Shown: positions 23,059 through 31,400 of the stretch, piece after piece
How the letters are laid out: the number at the start of each line of letters is the position of its first letter
Numbering within the stretch: position 1 is the first letter of the stretch
Source of the DNA: JBLHOS01 sp047623825
GTDB taxonomy: Bacteria; Pseudomonadota; Alphaproteobacteria; Rhodobacterales; Rhodobacteraceae
Assembly (NCBI GenBank): GCA_047623825.1
Contig: JBLHOS010000025.1
Coordinates: forward strand, 1 to 34,234
DNA: 34,234 nucleotides
Direction of reading: 5' to 3'
Translations under genes and position numbers: made by a program
The notes under the pieces: generated by a model
Databases searched by the model: none
What the model was told of the DNA's origin: nothing
Seen by the model: only the letters and a program-made list of their open reading frames with translations

Positions 23059-25317
23059 TTAACCGTCGATGCGCGATAAATCGGCCACGCGTGTGCAAAT
23101 ATCGCGGATCTGGTTGAGAAGGTTAAGCCGGTTGCGCCGAATGATCTGCGCGTCGGTATTAACCTGAACGGCGTCGAAGAATGCATCAACTGGCGCGCGT
23201 AGTTGTGCCATCTGGGTCAGGGCGGTCTCAAAGTCATCGACCGCGAGGGCAGGTGTAATTGCGTTTTGCGCCATCTCCAGGGCGGCAAATAGCGCGCGTT
23301 CCTCATCGGTTTGGGCGAATTTCACGTCGGCACCATACCGGTATTCGACGCCGTCCTTGGCCTCCTCGGCGTTCAGGATATTGCTGGCACGTTTATAGCC
23401 CTGCAACAAAGGGTCCCCGTCATCGGTCTTGAGAAACGCCGCCAAGGCGCGGGCGCGTTTGACCAAAAGTGATAGATCGTCGGCACCAGGCATTGCCAAA
23501 CAGGCATCAATCACGTCGTGGGGAATGCCCTCATCACGCAGATAAACCTTTAGGCGGTCATGGAAAAAGTTTAGCAAATCGGTGCTTTTGCCGGGCAGCC
23601 CAGTTGAAAGGCTTTCCAACAGGGAACCCTCACTCAGATCCGGGGCATTGTCTGCGTCTTTCAGGCGATCCATCACAGTTCGGTAGGCCGCGCCAAAAAC
23701 ACCATGCTGTCCAATTTCAACTAAGATCTCTTTTAGCGCCGCTATTTCGCCGCTTGTAGCCGTTGCGCCGTTCAGGGCGATGTTTTGAGCCGTCAGCTGG
23801 CTGTCGAAAACGCCGCTTAGGGACAGGCGGATACCGTTTTGAAGCACCAGCCGGATCACACCTAGGGCTGCACGGCGCAGCGCAAACGGATCCTTACTAC
23901 CTGTTGGTTTCTCGTCGATTGCCCAGAACCCGATCAACGTATCCAATTTGTCTGCTAGGGCGACGGCAATGGAAACTGGCTCAGTTGGGACATCATCGGA
24001 CGGGCCAAGTGGCGAATAATGGGCCTGACACGCTGTGGCGATCTGTGGGGCAAATCCGGCAGCTTGGGCGTAGTAGCGCCCCATCAACCCCTGCAATTCA
24101 GGAAATTCATAGACCATTTCAGAGCTGAGATCAGCCTTGGCGATTTGTGCCGCAGTCTCTGCGTCTTGCGGGTCTGCACCCACAGCCGGGGCCAATTCAC
24201 GCGCAAGTGCCGCAATCCGCGCAATCCGCTCCGCTTGGCTGCCCAATTTATTATGGAACGTCACGTTGGACAGCTGGTCGGTCCAGGCCTGCATGCCGGT
24301 TTGGGATGTGGCGATCCGCAGATCGTTCTCCCAAAAGAATTTTGCATCTGACAAGCGCGCCGACAGCACCTTGTTATTACCGGCCAAAATGGTTGCGCCG
24401 TTGTCTGATGTATCGCAGTTGGCAACGGTTATAAACCGCTCTATCCGGCCGGTCTTAGGGTCTCGCACTGAGAAGAATTTCTGATGCTCGCGCATTGAGG
24501 TTTGCAATACCTCTGCGGGCAGGTCCAGAAAATCGGCGCCGATCTGGCCCATTAGAACCACGGGCCATTCAACCAGCCCAGCGACCTCAGCCAAAAGGCC
24601 TGCATCCTCAACCACTTCCAAACCGGCGGCAAACGCCATGGTGGTCGCGTCGTGCCAGATATGCTCGGCACGGTCTTGCGCGGACAAAACCACATGGGCG
24701 CTGGCTAATTTGGATCGGTAGTCGTCGAATGAATGGACGGCAAAGCGGCCCGGCGCCATAAAGCGGTGGCCCTCAGTCGTGTCTGAGCTGGAAATTTGCT
24801 CAACCGCAAAGGGGACAATTTCGCTGCCGTCCTCAGCGTTGAGGATACATAGGATCGACTGTAAAGGCCGCACCCATTTCAACGGACCGGCACCCCAACG
24901 CATTGATTTGGGCCATGGAAAGCTGAGGATCACCTGTGGCACGATCTGTGCAATGATCTCGGCGGCTGGGCGACCCGGCTTGGTGATCTGGGCGATATAC
25001 ACTTGGCCTTTTTTGTCGTCCTGGATCTGCAACTGATCTTTACTAAGACCGGTTGAGCGCAAGAACCCCTCTAGTGCCTTTTCGGGCGCATCGATACGCG
25101 GGCCTTTGCGGTCCTCCATCAGGGTGGGGCTTTGGGCTGTCAGATCCTCAATCGTCAGGGTCAGCCGTCGCGGGGTCGAAAACGCACCCGCACTGGCATA
25201 GGTCAACCCGGCTTCAACCAGCGCGTCGGTCATAAGTTTCTTCAGGTCAGCGGCAGCTTTGGCCTGCATGCGCGCCGGGATTTCTTCAGAGAAGAGTTCG
25301 AGCAGAAGATCAGGCAT
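23059..25317 (-). CDS. glyS: Glycine--tRNA ligase beta subunit
   Basis: The 752-residue protein starts MPDLLLELFSEEIPARMQAK, the GlyS N-terminal signature (LLxExxxEEIPAxM). It also shows STPRRLTLTI, FPWPKSMRWG, HRFMAPG and TVLFGxEVAGLVEWPVVL-like blocks, the LADKLDTLIGFWAI HD-like segment, PFALRRAALGVIRL, and a C-terminal tRNA-binding helical region. With the alpha subunit GlyQ it forms the tetrameric bacterial glycyl-tRNA synthetase. Its ATG overlaps the stop of the preceding small gene by eight bases. It lies downstream of glyQ on the same strand, separated by three small genes. Length is slightly above that of the E. coli protein. Confidence 0.96.
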   Translation of the reverse strand: MPDLLLELFSEEIPARMQAKAAADLKKLMTDALVEAGLTYASAGAFSTPRRLTLTIEDLTAQSPTLMEDRKGPRIDAPEKALEGFLRSTGLSKDQLQIQDDKKGQVYIAQITKPGRPAAEIIAQIVPQVILSFPWPKSMRWGAGPLKWVRPLQSILCILNAEDGSEIVPFAVEQISSSDTTEGHRFMAPGRFAVHSFDDYRSKLASAHVVLSAQDRAEHIWHDATTMAFAAGLEVVEDAGLLAEVAGLVEWPVVLMGQIGADFLDLPAEVLQTSMREHQKFFSVRDPKTGRIERFITVANCDTSDNGATILAGNNKVLSARLSDAKFFWENDLRIATSQTGMQAWTDQLSNVTFHNKLGSQAERIARIAALARELAPAVGADPQDAETAAQIAKADLSSEMVYEFPELQGLMGRYYAQAAGFAPQIATACQAHYSPLGPSDDVPTEPVSIAVALADKLDTLIGFWAIDEKPTGSKDPFALRRAALGVIRLVLQNGIRLSLSGVFDSQLTAQNIALNGATATSGEIAALKEILVEIGQHGVFGAAYRTVMDRLKDADNAPDLSEGSLLESLSTGLPGKSTDLLNFFHDRLKVYLRDEGIPHDVIDACLAMPGADDLSLLVKRARALAAFLKTDDGDPLLQGYKRASNILNAEEAKDGVEYRYGADVKFAQTDEERALFAALEMAQNAITPALAVDDFETALTQMAQLRAPVDAFFDAVQVNTDAQIIRRNRLNLLNQIRDICTRVADLSRIDG

Positions 25318-25652
25318 TGATTGGGCTTTCAGGGTAAGGCGACTTGGATCCTCTTTTGGAAGACGACAACAAGCGCGCGATATTCTTTATTCGTGTGTCG
25401 ATTGTTTCGATCAGACTGCCGGCCGTATCGAAATCCGTCTTCAGCATAGTCAGCAATTTTTCGTAAGTTACACTAAACTGCATGCGCAATTTTGCTTTGT
25501 TGCCAGTTACTTGGACGTTTCGATATGACTCGTAATTCGGGAATTCGAACAGCACCATGCCATCATCTGCGCGCTTTATTGCCCCTGCGCGCTTTGTTGC
25601 TTCAAGTACCGCGCGCTTATAGGGCCCCAATTTTTTTCTCGTCGTTGGACAT
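25310..25652 (-). pseudogene. Small unknown protein with an apparent one-base frameshift in an A7 tract
   Basis: ATG at 25652 has GGAG with good spacing but its frame reads MSNDEKKIGAL and stops. Seven A residues (minus strand, 25637-25631) lie at the KK codons. If one A were absent the frame would continue MSNDEKKLGPYKRAVLEATK and run 113 codons to the stop at 25310. The long frame alone would have to begin at TTG 25630, with no ribosome binding site. So either one A is a sequencing error, the gene is mutated, or slippage on the A7 run restores the frame. The product is basic at the start, has a FEFPNYESYRNVQV segment and a helical end, and I recognise no family. It overlaps the glyS start by eight bases. 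Confidence 0.6.
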
Positions 25653-25675
25653 AAAACTCTCCGTCGATTTTGTTC

Positions 25676-25885
25676 TTACGTATCTAGACTGTCATCCATT
25701 CGGCAAAAGTAATAGGCGCTGCCGTCTGCCAGCTTGCTCAAGATAGCGCCCTGGCTAGACCCGATCATTGTCCCTGATCTTTGGCCAGTTTCAATTAGGC
25801 CTGTCTCCCACTGGTCAGCGGTGGCTTTGGCCGGCACCTGCGTCGGTGTTTCCGCCGGTAAGAATTTGAGCAGAAGATCAGGCAT
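25676..25885 (-). CDS. 69-residue ORF beginning with a diverged copy of the GlyS N-terminus
   Basis: The product begins MPDLLLKFLPAETPTQVPAK and continues ATADQW. It resembles the GlyS start MPDLLLELFSEEIPARMQAK followed by AAADLK. The first 18 bases (ATGCCTGATCTTCTGCTC) are identical in the two genes and later codons agree in part, so a duplication of the glyS 5' end is the simplest explanation. After about residue 27 there is no visible likeness; the tail includes ILSKLADGSAYYFCRMDDS. The ATG is one base after the TGA of the DUF6446 gene, so coupled translation is possible, but the ribosome binding site is weak (GAAAGA). It may be a fossil or a small protein in its own right. Confidence 0.5.
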   Translation of the reverse strand: MPDLLLKFLPAETPTQVPAKATADQWETGLIETGQRSGTMIGSSQGAILSKLADGSAYYFCRMDDSLDT

Positions 25886-25886
25886 A

Positions 25887-26414
25887 TCACTGTCTTTCGG
25901 GGGCAGGGGGGCAGTCCGCTGGCAGTGGATCGCCGTCAAACGACGCCTCTCCGCATGCGTTAATCTGGTGCCAGACATAACCTTGGCCGGTGTCGGTCAC
26001 AGCGACAATCCGGTCGATGCCGTAGGAAATATTTCGTTGTCCCAGAAACGCCAGTGCAGTGCCTTGTTCCAACTGCGCGCCAAGCGCTTCGGCATTAAAA
26101 CAACTAAACCAGCCGGGTGCGCGGAACGGGGTCGCATCCTCATAGGGCATAAAGGTCTCGGTCAGCAGCGCCTGGCTAAGCGGCGTGTCAAAACAGGCCC
26201 GAAACCGCAGCGGCGAGGTGTCAGCGTTTATACCGTCAAATCCGCTCAGTAGCAAAGGCTCCTCGATCCCGTCAAATGTGGTCAGACGGATCTCAGCGGC
26301 AGGGGTTTGCGCCTCAACCGGCACATAAAACGCGCGGGTTTGGAAATACCACAGTGCTCCGGCAAACAGCGCCGTAAACAAGACGATCATTACGGCTAGG
26401 ATTTTACCACTCAT
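25887..26414 (-). CDS. DUF6446-like membrane-anchored protein
   Basis: The 175-residue product starts MSGKILAVMIVLFTALFAGA, an uncleaved signal anchor, and continues with a soluble domain containing PLRFRACFDT, APGWFSCFNAEALG and YVWHQINACGE. It holds several cysteines, which could form disulfides in the periplasm. I recognise it as the conserved protein found between glyQ and glyS in Rhodobacteraceae (DUF6446); no function is known to me. Its ATG overlaps the glyQ stop by four bases (ATGA), so it is coupled to glyQ. A link to glycyl-tRNA synthetase is suggested only by this conserved position. Confidence 0.8.
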   Translation of the reverse strand: MSGKILAVMIVLFTALFAGALWYFQTRAFYVPVEAQTPAAEIRLTTFDGIEEPLLLSGFDGINADTSPLRFRACFDTPLSQALLTETFMPYEDATPFRAPGWFSCFNAEALGAQLEQGTALAFLGQRNISYGIDRIVAVTDTGQGYVWHQINACGEASFDGDPLPADCPPAPERQ

Positions 26415-27358
26415 ACTGTGTCTTCAACTCCTGCGGTCCAGCCGCCTGCCTCGGTTTGTACGAACGCGTCGGCGCATTTCTTAGCCAGCGTCCGCACTCG
26501 GCCAATATAGGCCTGACGTTCTGTGACAGAGATAACACCGCGTGCGTCCAGTAGGTTAAAGATGTGGCTCGCCTTGATGCATTGGTCATAGGCGGGATGC
26601 ACCATGATGATGCGCTTGCCGGTTTTGGGGTCCTCATAGGGTTCCGCCAAAATCACTGTGCACTCTGCCTCAGCATCGATAAAGTGCTGTAACAGCGTGT
26701 CAGTGTTAGCCAGATCAAAATTCCAGCGGCTATATTCTTGCTCGGTCTGACGAAAGATATCCCCATAACTTAGGGAAATAGGCGTCTGCGGGTCGTTGAA
26801 CGGCATGTCCATGACATGGTCCACGCCCAGCACATACATCGCCAAACGCTCCAATCCGTATGTCAGCTCACCTGAGACAGGTTTGCAGTCATGTCCGCCA
26901 ACTTGCTGGAAATAGGTGAACTGGCTGACTTCCATACCGTCGCACCAAACTTCCCAACCAAGGCCCCAGGCGCCTAAGGTTGGGCTTTCCCAGTCATCCT
27001 CAACAAACCGGATGTCATGCAGGTCCATATCAATGCCGATCGCCTGTAGCGATCCAAGATACAGCGCCTGCAAATCGGGTGGGCTTGGTTTGATCAATAC
27101 TTGGTATTGGTAGTAATGTTGCAGCCGGTTCGGATTCTCACCGTAGCGCCCGTCAGTGGGGCGGCGCGATGGCTGCACATAGGCCGCGGCCCAGGGTTTG
27201 CTGCCAAGTGAGCGCAAAGTGGTGGCCGGGTGAAACGTACCCGCGCCAACCTCCATGTCATAGGGCTGCAAAATTGCGCACCCTTTGGCGGCCCAATAAG
27301 ATTGGAGCCGCAAGATGATTTCTTGAAAGCTGCGTGGTTGGCTGGATTGATCGGCCAT
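26411..27358 (-). CDS. glyQ: Glycine--tRNA ligase alpha subunit
   Basis: The 315-residue protein has the GlyQ sequence FQEIILRLQSYWAAKGCAIL, QPYDMEVGAGTFHPATTLRS and the class II motif region YVQPSRRPTDGRYGENPNRL. Further on it has WEVWCDGMEVSQFTYFQQVGG and LTYGLERLAMYV. It carries the catalytic centre of glycyl-tRNA synthetase and pairs with GlyS, encoded downstream. ATG 27358 has GAGGGG just upstream; an in-frame ATG at 27388 would add ten residues not usual in the family. It is the first gene of the glyQ, DUF6446, two small ORFs, glyS, ppdK series and is divergent from the gene at 27519. Confidence 0.96.
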   Translation of the reverse strand: MADQSSQPRSFQEIILRLQSYWAAKGCAILQPYDMEVGAGTFHPATTLRSLGSKPWAAAYVQPSRRPTDGRYGENPNRLQHYYQYQVLIKPSPPDLQALYLGSLQAIGIDMDLHDIRFVEDDWESPTLGAWGLGWEVWCDGMEVSQFTYFQQVGGHDCKPVSGELTYGLERLAMYVLGVDHVMDMPFNDPQTPISLSYGDIFRQTEQEYSRWNFDLANTDTLLQHFIDAEAECTVILAEPYEDPKTGKRIIMVHPAYDQCIKASHIFNLLDARGVISVTERQAYIGRVRTLAKKCADAFVQTEAGGWTAGVEDTV

Positions 27359-27518
27359 GGGCCCCTCGGGGTTGCAAAAGCCCTGCATCCATAGCCAGAG
27401 CCATGGGAAGGGTCAATTGGCGCAGAGGGCATTATTGTGATGCAAATACTTGTTGCTTTGATAATCTGCGACAAACATGAAATGGGTCCAGAACACGACT
27501 ATCAAGGGAATTTTACAT

Positions 27519-29306
27519 ATGCTGCAGGGGATTGGCCGTTTGGCCACATCATTTATCCTGGCAATCTTTTTGTTTGGAGCGGCCTCCGGAACAGTTCGGG
27601 CGCAAGACGGAGCCTTTTGGGTCCAGATAGAGGCACATCCATCTTTGGCCATCGCCCAAGAGCGTGTGCGCCTTTACTCGGGGATATTGCCGGATGTGAA
27701 TGGCTACAGCCTGCGCTCTGGCTGGTACGCTATTGCGTTGGGGCCGTATTCGCAGGCAGACGCTGCGGAACAGGTCATCGTCCTGCGCCGGCAAGGACTG
27801 ATCCCGCGCGACAGCTATGTGGAAGAGCCGTCGATTTACGCGCAGCAGTTTTGGCCTATCGGTTCGAACAATTTGGCAACGGCGTTTGACGGCACGACCA
27901 GCCCCAACGCGACGCCCCTGAAAGAAACCATTACCGGGCGGGTTACAGTGACGCCCGGCACCCCGATTGTCCCAGTGATTATAGAGGAAAATCTGGCTGA
28001 GGCGCGCCGTGGCGAACAGCAGCTGGACCGTGCTGGGCGTGAGGCCTTGCAGGTCGCACTACAATGGGACGGGTTCTATACCTCTGCGATCGATGGGGCC
28101 TTTGGGTCGGGCACGCGGCGTGCCATGGAAACCTACCAAATTGCTATGGGATATCAGGCGACGGGTGTTCTGACGTCGCGCCAACGCTCTGAATTAATGG
28201 ATAATTATGGTGCTGAACTTGCATCTCTTGGGATGCAGCGGGTGGAGGACCGCAGCGCGGGCGTTGCCATTGATCTGCCCTTGGCGATGGTACAATTTGA
28301 CCGCTATGACTATCCATTTGCGCATTATGACAGCCGCAATAACAGCGGTATCGAAGTTCTGTTGATCAGTCAGGCGGGCACTACAGCCACGCTTCGCGGA
28401 CTGTATGAGATCATGCAAACGCTTGAGGTTGTCCCGCTGGAAGGCCCGCGGGAACGTAGCCGCGACAGCTTTGTTCTGAGCGGTCAAAATGCACAGATGC
28501 GGTCCCATACCGTGGCGCGTCTTGAGGATGGTGAGATCAAGGGATTTACCCTGATCTGGACCCCTGAAAATGATGCGCAGATGGGCCGTGTTCTGCCATT
28601 GATGGAGGCGAGTTTCAGCTTTCTGGACGGCACGCTTGACCCTGGCGCGGTTGATCCGGACGCTCAGCAGAACGTTGATCTTGTTTCTGGATTGGAGATC
28701 CGGCAGGCCGATCTGACCCGCAGCGGCTTTTATGTCGATGCGTCCGGCGCGGTTATGACCACAATCGAAGTGGTCGGCAGCTGCAACCAACTTCTGATCG
28801 ATGACCTTTATGAGGCTGATGTTGGCTACCGCGACGATACCCTTGGGCTGGTGATTTTGCGCCCACGTGTGGCGTTGTCGCCTGCGGCATTCGCCCAGTT
28901 TTTGCCCGGTCCAGCGCGGCTTCGATCTGACATCGCAGTGGCGGGGTTCCCTTACGGCGGCGCGCTTGGCACGGCCTCATTGAACTATGGCACATTGGCC
29001 GATCTTCGGGGTCTGAACGGAGAGGAATCACTTCAACGGTTAGAGCTTGATATCACCGCGACTGAGGCTGGTGGCCCGGTCCTTGATACAACGGGTGCCG
29101 TTTTAGGGATGGTTCTGCCAGAGCCGACGGCGGGTCGAACCCTGCCACCCGGCGTCAGTTTTGCGCTACGCGGTGATCAGATGCAGTCGGTTCTTACTCT
29201 GGCTGGTCTAAATCCGACCACATCATCGCGGTCAGATGCTCTGCCACAAGAGGCCTTGGCGCGCCTTGGTGCAACGATGACCGTTCTGGTTAGCTGCTGG
29301 AACTGA
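27519..29306 (+). CDS. Exported SPOR, peptidoglycan-binding and inactive trypsin-like protein
   Basis: The 595-residue product from ATG 27519 (AAGGGA nine bases upstream) starts with a signal peptide ending around VRAQD. Domains in order: a SPOR-like region (about 33-99, FWVQIEAHPSLAIAQERVRL and GWYAIALGPYSQADAAE), a PG_binding_1 domain (about 172-227, WDGFYTSAIDGAFGSGTRRA), a middle region (250-370), and a trypsin-like C-terminal domain (about 390-561). In the last domain the catalytic His position reads TTIEVV and the GDSGG position reads TEAGG, so His and Ser are both replaced while an Asp remains in YRDDTLGLVIL. It should bind peptidoglycan in the periplasm without protease activity. An ATG at 27477 is an alternative start. 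Its 3' end overlaps the ubiH-like gene by 17 bases. Confidence 0.82.
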   Translation: MLQGIGRLATSFILAIFLFGAASGTVRAQDGAFWVQIEAHPSLAIAQERVRLYSGILPDVNGYSLRSGWYAIALGPYSQADAAEQVIVLRRQGLIPRDSYVEEPSIYAQQFWPIGSNNLATAFDGTTSPNATPLKETITGRVTVTPGTPIVPVIIEENLAEARRGEQQLDRAGREALQVALQWDGFYTSAIDGAFGSGTRRAMETYQIAMGYQATGVLTSRQRSELMDNYGAELASLGMQRVEDRSAGVAIDLPLAMVQFDRYDYPFAHYDSRNNSGIEVLLISQAGTTATLRGLYEIMQTLEVVPLEGPRERSRDSFVLSGQNAQMRSHTVARLEDGEIKGFTLIWTPENDAQMGRVLPLMEASFSFLDGTLDPGAVDPDAQQNVDLVSGLEIRQADLTRSGFYVDASGAVMTTIEVVGSCNQLLIDDLYEADVGYRDDTLGLVILRPRVALSPAAFAQFLPGPARLRSDIAVAGFPYGGALGTASLNYGTLADLRGLNGEESLQRLELDITATEAGGPVLDTTGAVLGMVLPEPTAGRTLPPGVSFALRGDQMQSVLTLAGLNPTTSSRSDALPQEALARLGATMTVLVSCWN

Positions 29307-30546
29307 TCGTGGTTGACAGATCTTGATGGGCGTCGCGGGTACCCCCGACGCCCAGTCCCGCGCGCATCAGTGTTTTGCGCACTGGCGTGACGGCATAAAG
29401 CGCGTTTAGCGCCTTCATCCGGAGATCGCGCATCATCGGCGCATTAGTCATCGACGCCCGGTTTAGCGCGTCAATACCAAACACGCGGATCTGCACGTCG
29501 CGGTAGCGTTTGCCGCCATAATTCGTCAGCATCTTGCGATCGCCAAGTGCGCCAGGATCGGCCTGTGCCAGATCCAGCAACGTGGCCAGATCGGCCATGC
29601 TCATATTCAGGCCTTGCGCGCCGATCGGGGGCACGACATGGGCAGCCTCTGCGATCAGCGCCACGCGCTCCCCCTCAAACCGGTCGGCTAATTGGCTGAT
29701 AATGGGCCAAACTGTGCGGCGACTGGCCAGACGCAGAGGGCCAAAAAGATCGCCACTCCGCTCGGTCATTTCGGACTCAAACGCCGTGTCCTCAAGGGCT
29801 GCCAGCCGCAGCACCTCTGGCCCCTTGTCCATCCAGACCACCGCTGAGCATGCTCGCCCGTCACGGTCCGGCAAAGGCACCAGCGTAAACGGCCCACCGG
29901 TGCGGTGGATCTCAGTGGAGACATTGTTATGTGCGGCCTCGTGGGTCACCGAAAAAGTCAACGCTTTTTGACCGTAGCGCGTTGTTTTTACGCCAATACC
30001 AGCGGCCTCACGTACCATCGAATTTCGACCATCGGCGGCGATCAACAGCTTTGCGCGGATCCGCGCACCGTCACTTAGCGTGACCAGCGCCTCGGCCTGC
30101 CGCGTCAGGACATGTTGAGTAGAGGTGCCGGGGCGAAAATCAACGTTGGGCAGTTCAGCCAGACGGGCCACCATTTCGCGGCGCAGCAACCAATTGGGCA
30201 GGTTCCAGCCAAACGGCAGATCAGAAATATCAGAAGCGTTGAAATCATGTGTGGCACGCGGTGCAGAGGTTGGCCCACCTGCATCAACGATGCGCATCAC
30301 CTGCAACTCACTGGCGAACGGGGCCAGCCGGTCCCACAGGTCAGCGCGCTGCAAAAACGCGCGCGCAGGCTGCAAGAACGCGGTTGTACGCAGGTCGCTG
30401 TTCGCCGCGTCCCGGTCTGTTATTGGGGGTGTCGGATCTACGCAAATCACTGTGAAACCAGCGCCGCCAAATGCTGCGGCTGCCGCCAATCCGGCCACGC
30501 CGCCGCCAGAAATGAGGATATCAGTCTCGGTCACGTTTGCCATCAT
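29290..30546 (-). CDS. UbiH/UbiF-family FAD-dependent hydroxylase
   Basis: The 418-residue protein has the dinucleotide-binding ILISGGGVAGLAAAAAFGGA (about 10-29), the middle motif LLIAADGRNSMVREAAG and the second FAD motif VALIAEAAHVVPPIGAQGLN. It belongs to the ubiquinone-ring hydroxylases that add hydroxyl groups to the aromatic precursor at the inner membrane; which position it modifies cannot be read from sequence. In the second FAD motif the usual GDAAH reads AEAAH, a change I have seen as usual for alphaproteobacterial members. AGGAG lies five bases before ATG 30546, and ATG 30543 is also possible. It is downstream of the HAD gene on the same strand with a 120-base gap. Confidence 0.88.
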   Translation of the reverse strand: MMANVTETDILISGGGVAGLAAAAAFGGAGFTVICVDPTPPITDRDAANSDLRTTAFLQPARAFLQRADLWDRLAPFASELQVMRIVDAGGPTSAPRATHDFNASDISDLPFGWNLPNWLLRREMVARLAELPNVDFRPGTSTQHVLTRQAEALVTLSDGARIRAKLLIAADGRNSMVREAAGIGVKTTRYGQKALTFSVTHEAAHNNVSTEIHRTGGPFTLVPLPDRDGRACSAVVWMDKGPEVLRLAALEDTAFESEMTERSGDLFGPLRLASRRTVWPIISQLADRFEGERVALIAEAAHVVPPIGAQGLNMSMADLATLLDLAQADPGALGDRKMLTNYGGKRYRDVQIRVFGIDALNRASMTNAPMMRDLRMKALNALYAVTPVRKTLMRAGLGVGGTRDAHQDLSTTISSSS

Positions 30547-30666
30547 GAACTCTCCTATACTCAGAGATATAGGTCGCCATCAGGCCCACGTCCAAGTGGC
30601 ATTCGGGCGCGGCGGGTCAAGCTGACGTGATGCGGATCACGATCAGGGATATGACCCCAAGCGTTA

Positions 30667-31311
30667 TCAGCGCAGCAAGCTGAGAAATGTGCTGAGGTCA
30701 TTTGTGTGATGGTGGATGAACGCAGCTGGTTCCGGGTCCGGCGCCACGTGGACCGTGCGCAGACCCATCGCATGTGGGACGGCCAGATTGCGCGGATCAT
30801 CCTCAAACATGGCGGCGGTTGTGGGTGTCAGGCCATCGACGGCAAACACTGTCTCAAACGCTGCACGCTCTGGCTTGGGATGAAACAGCGCGTCTTCGAC
30901 GCCGTAAATCGCATCAAATAGGCCTGATAATCCGCGTGCTTCAGTGACTTTTTCGGCATATGGCGCAGTACCATTTGTAAAGATGATCCGACGCCCCGGC
31001 AGTGCGGCGATCCGCTGCGCTAGTACTGGATCTGGCGTCAGGATCGAAAAGTCGATCGCATGTACATCGACCAGATAGGGGCCGGGATCGACGTCATGCT
31101 CTGCCATCAGCCCGGCCAAAGTGGTACCGTAGCGCGCCCAATAGTCAGATCGCATATGATTGGCTTGGGCGTCAGTGACGCCCAAGGCCTCAACAATAAA
31201 CGCGCGCATCTTAACCTCGATCTGATCGAATAGACGCATGTGCGGCGGATAAAGCGTGTTGTCGAGGTCAAAGACCCAAGTATCGACATGTGAGAAATCT
31301 GATGCTGGCAT
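30667..31311 (-). CDS. HAD-family pyrimidine 5'-nucleotidase-like phosphatase
   Basis: The 214-residue product has all HAD motifs: the nucleophile Asp in VFDLDNTLYPP (about residues 13-23), motif II in IIFTNGT, the Lys of HPKPERAAF and motif IV in MFEDDPRNL. The sequence FDLDNTLYPPHMRLFDQI is typical of the pyrimidine 5'-nucleotidase group (SDT1/PhoE-like) that hydrolyses small phosphate esters such as UMP and CMP. ATG 31311 is chosen because it starts just before motif I; no good ribosome binding site is seen and longer frames would run into the divergent gene. It is transcribed divergently from the GntR regulator across 89 bases, so regulation by that protein is possible. Confidence 0.88.
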   Translation of the reverse strand: MPASDFSHVDTWVFDLDNTLYPPHMRLFDQIEVKMRAFIVEALGVTDAQANHMRSDYWARYGTTLAGLMAEHDVDPGPYLVDVHAIDFSILTPDPVLAQRIAALPGRRIIFTNGTAPYAEKVTEARGLSGLFDAIYGVEDALFHPKPERAAFETVFAVDGLTPTTAAMFEDDPRNLAVPHAMGLRTVHVAPDPEPAAFIHHHTNDLSTFLSLLR

Positions 31312-31400
31312 ACAGCCGTGTAGGCTGGTCACGCGAACTCGGCAAGCCTTGCCATGGCGGAATGGGACGCCTAGCGTGCCCGGGCGCAAAAGGAACAGAC

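Noticed and set aside
30613..30690. Hydrophobic reading frame (LAALITLGVISLIVIRITSA) in the gap between the HAD and ubiH-like genes
   Set aside because: It looks like a membrane helix but has no ATG, GTG or TTG after the upstream stop, so I cannot support it as a gene.
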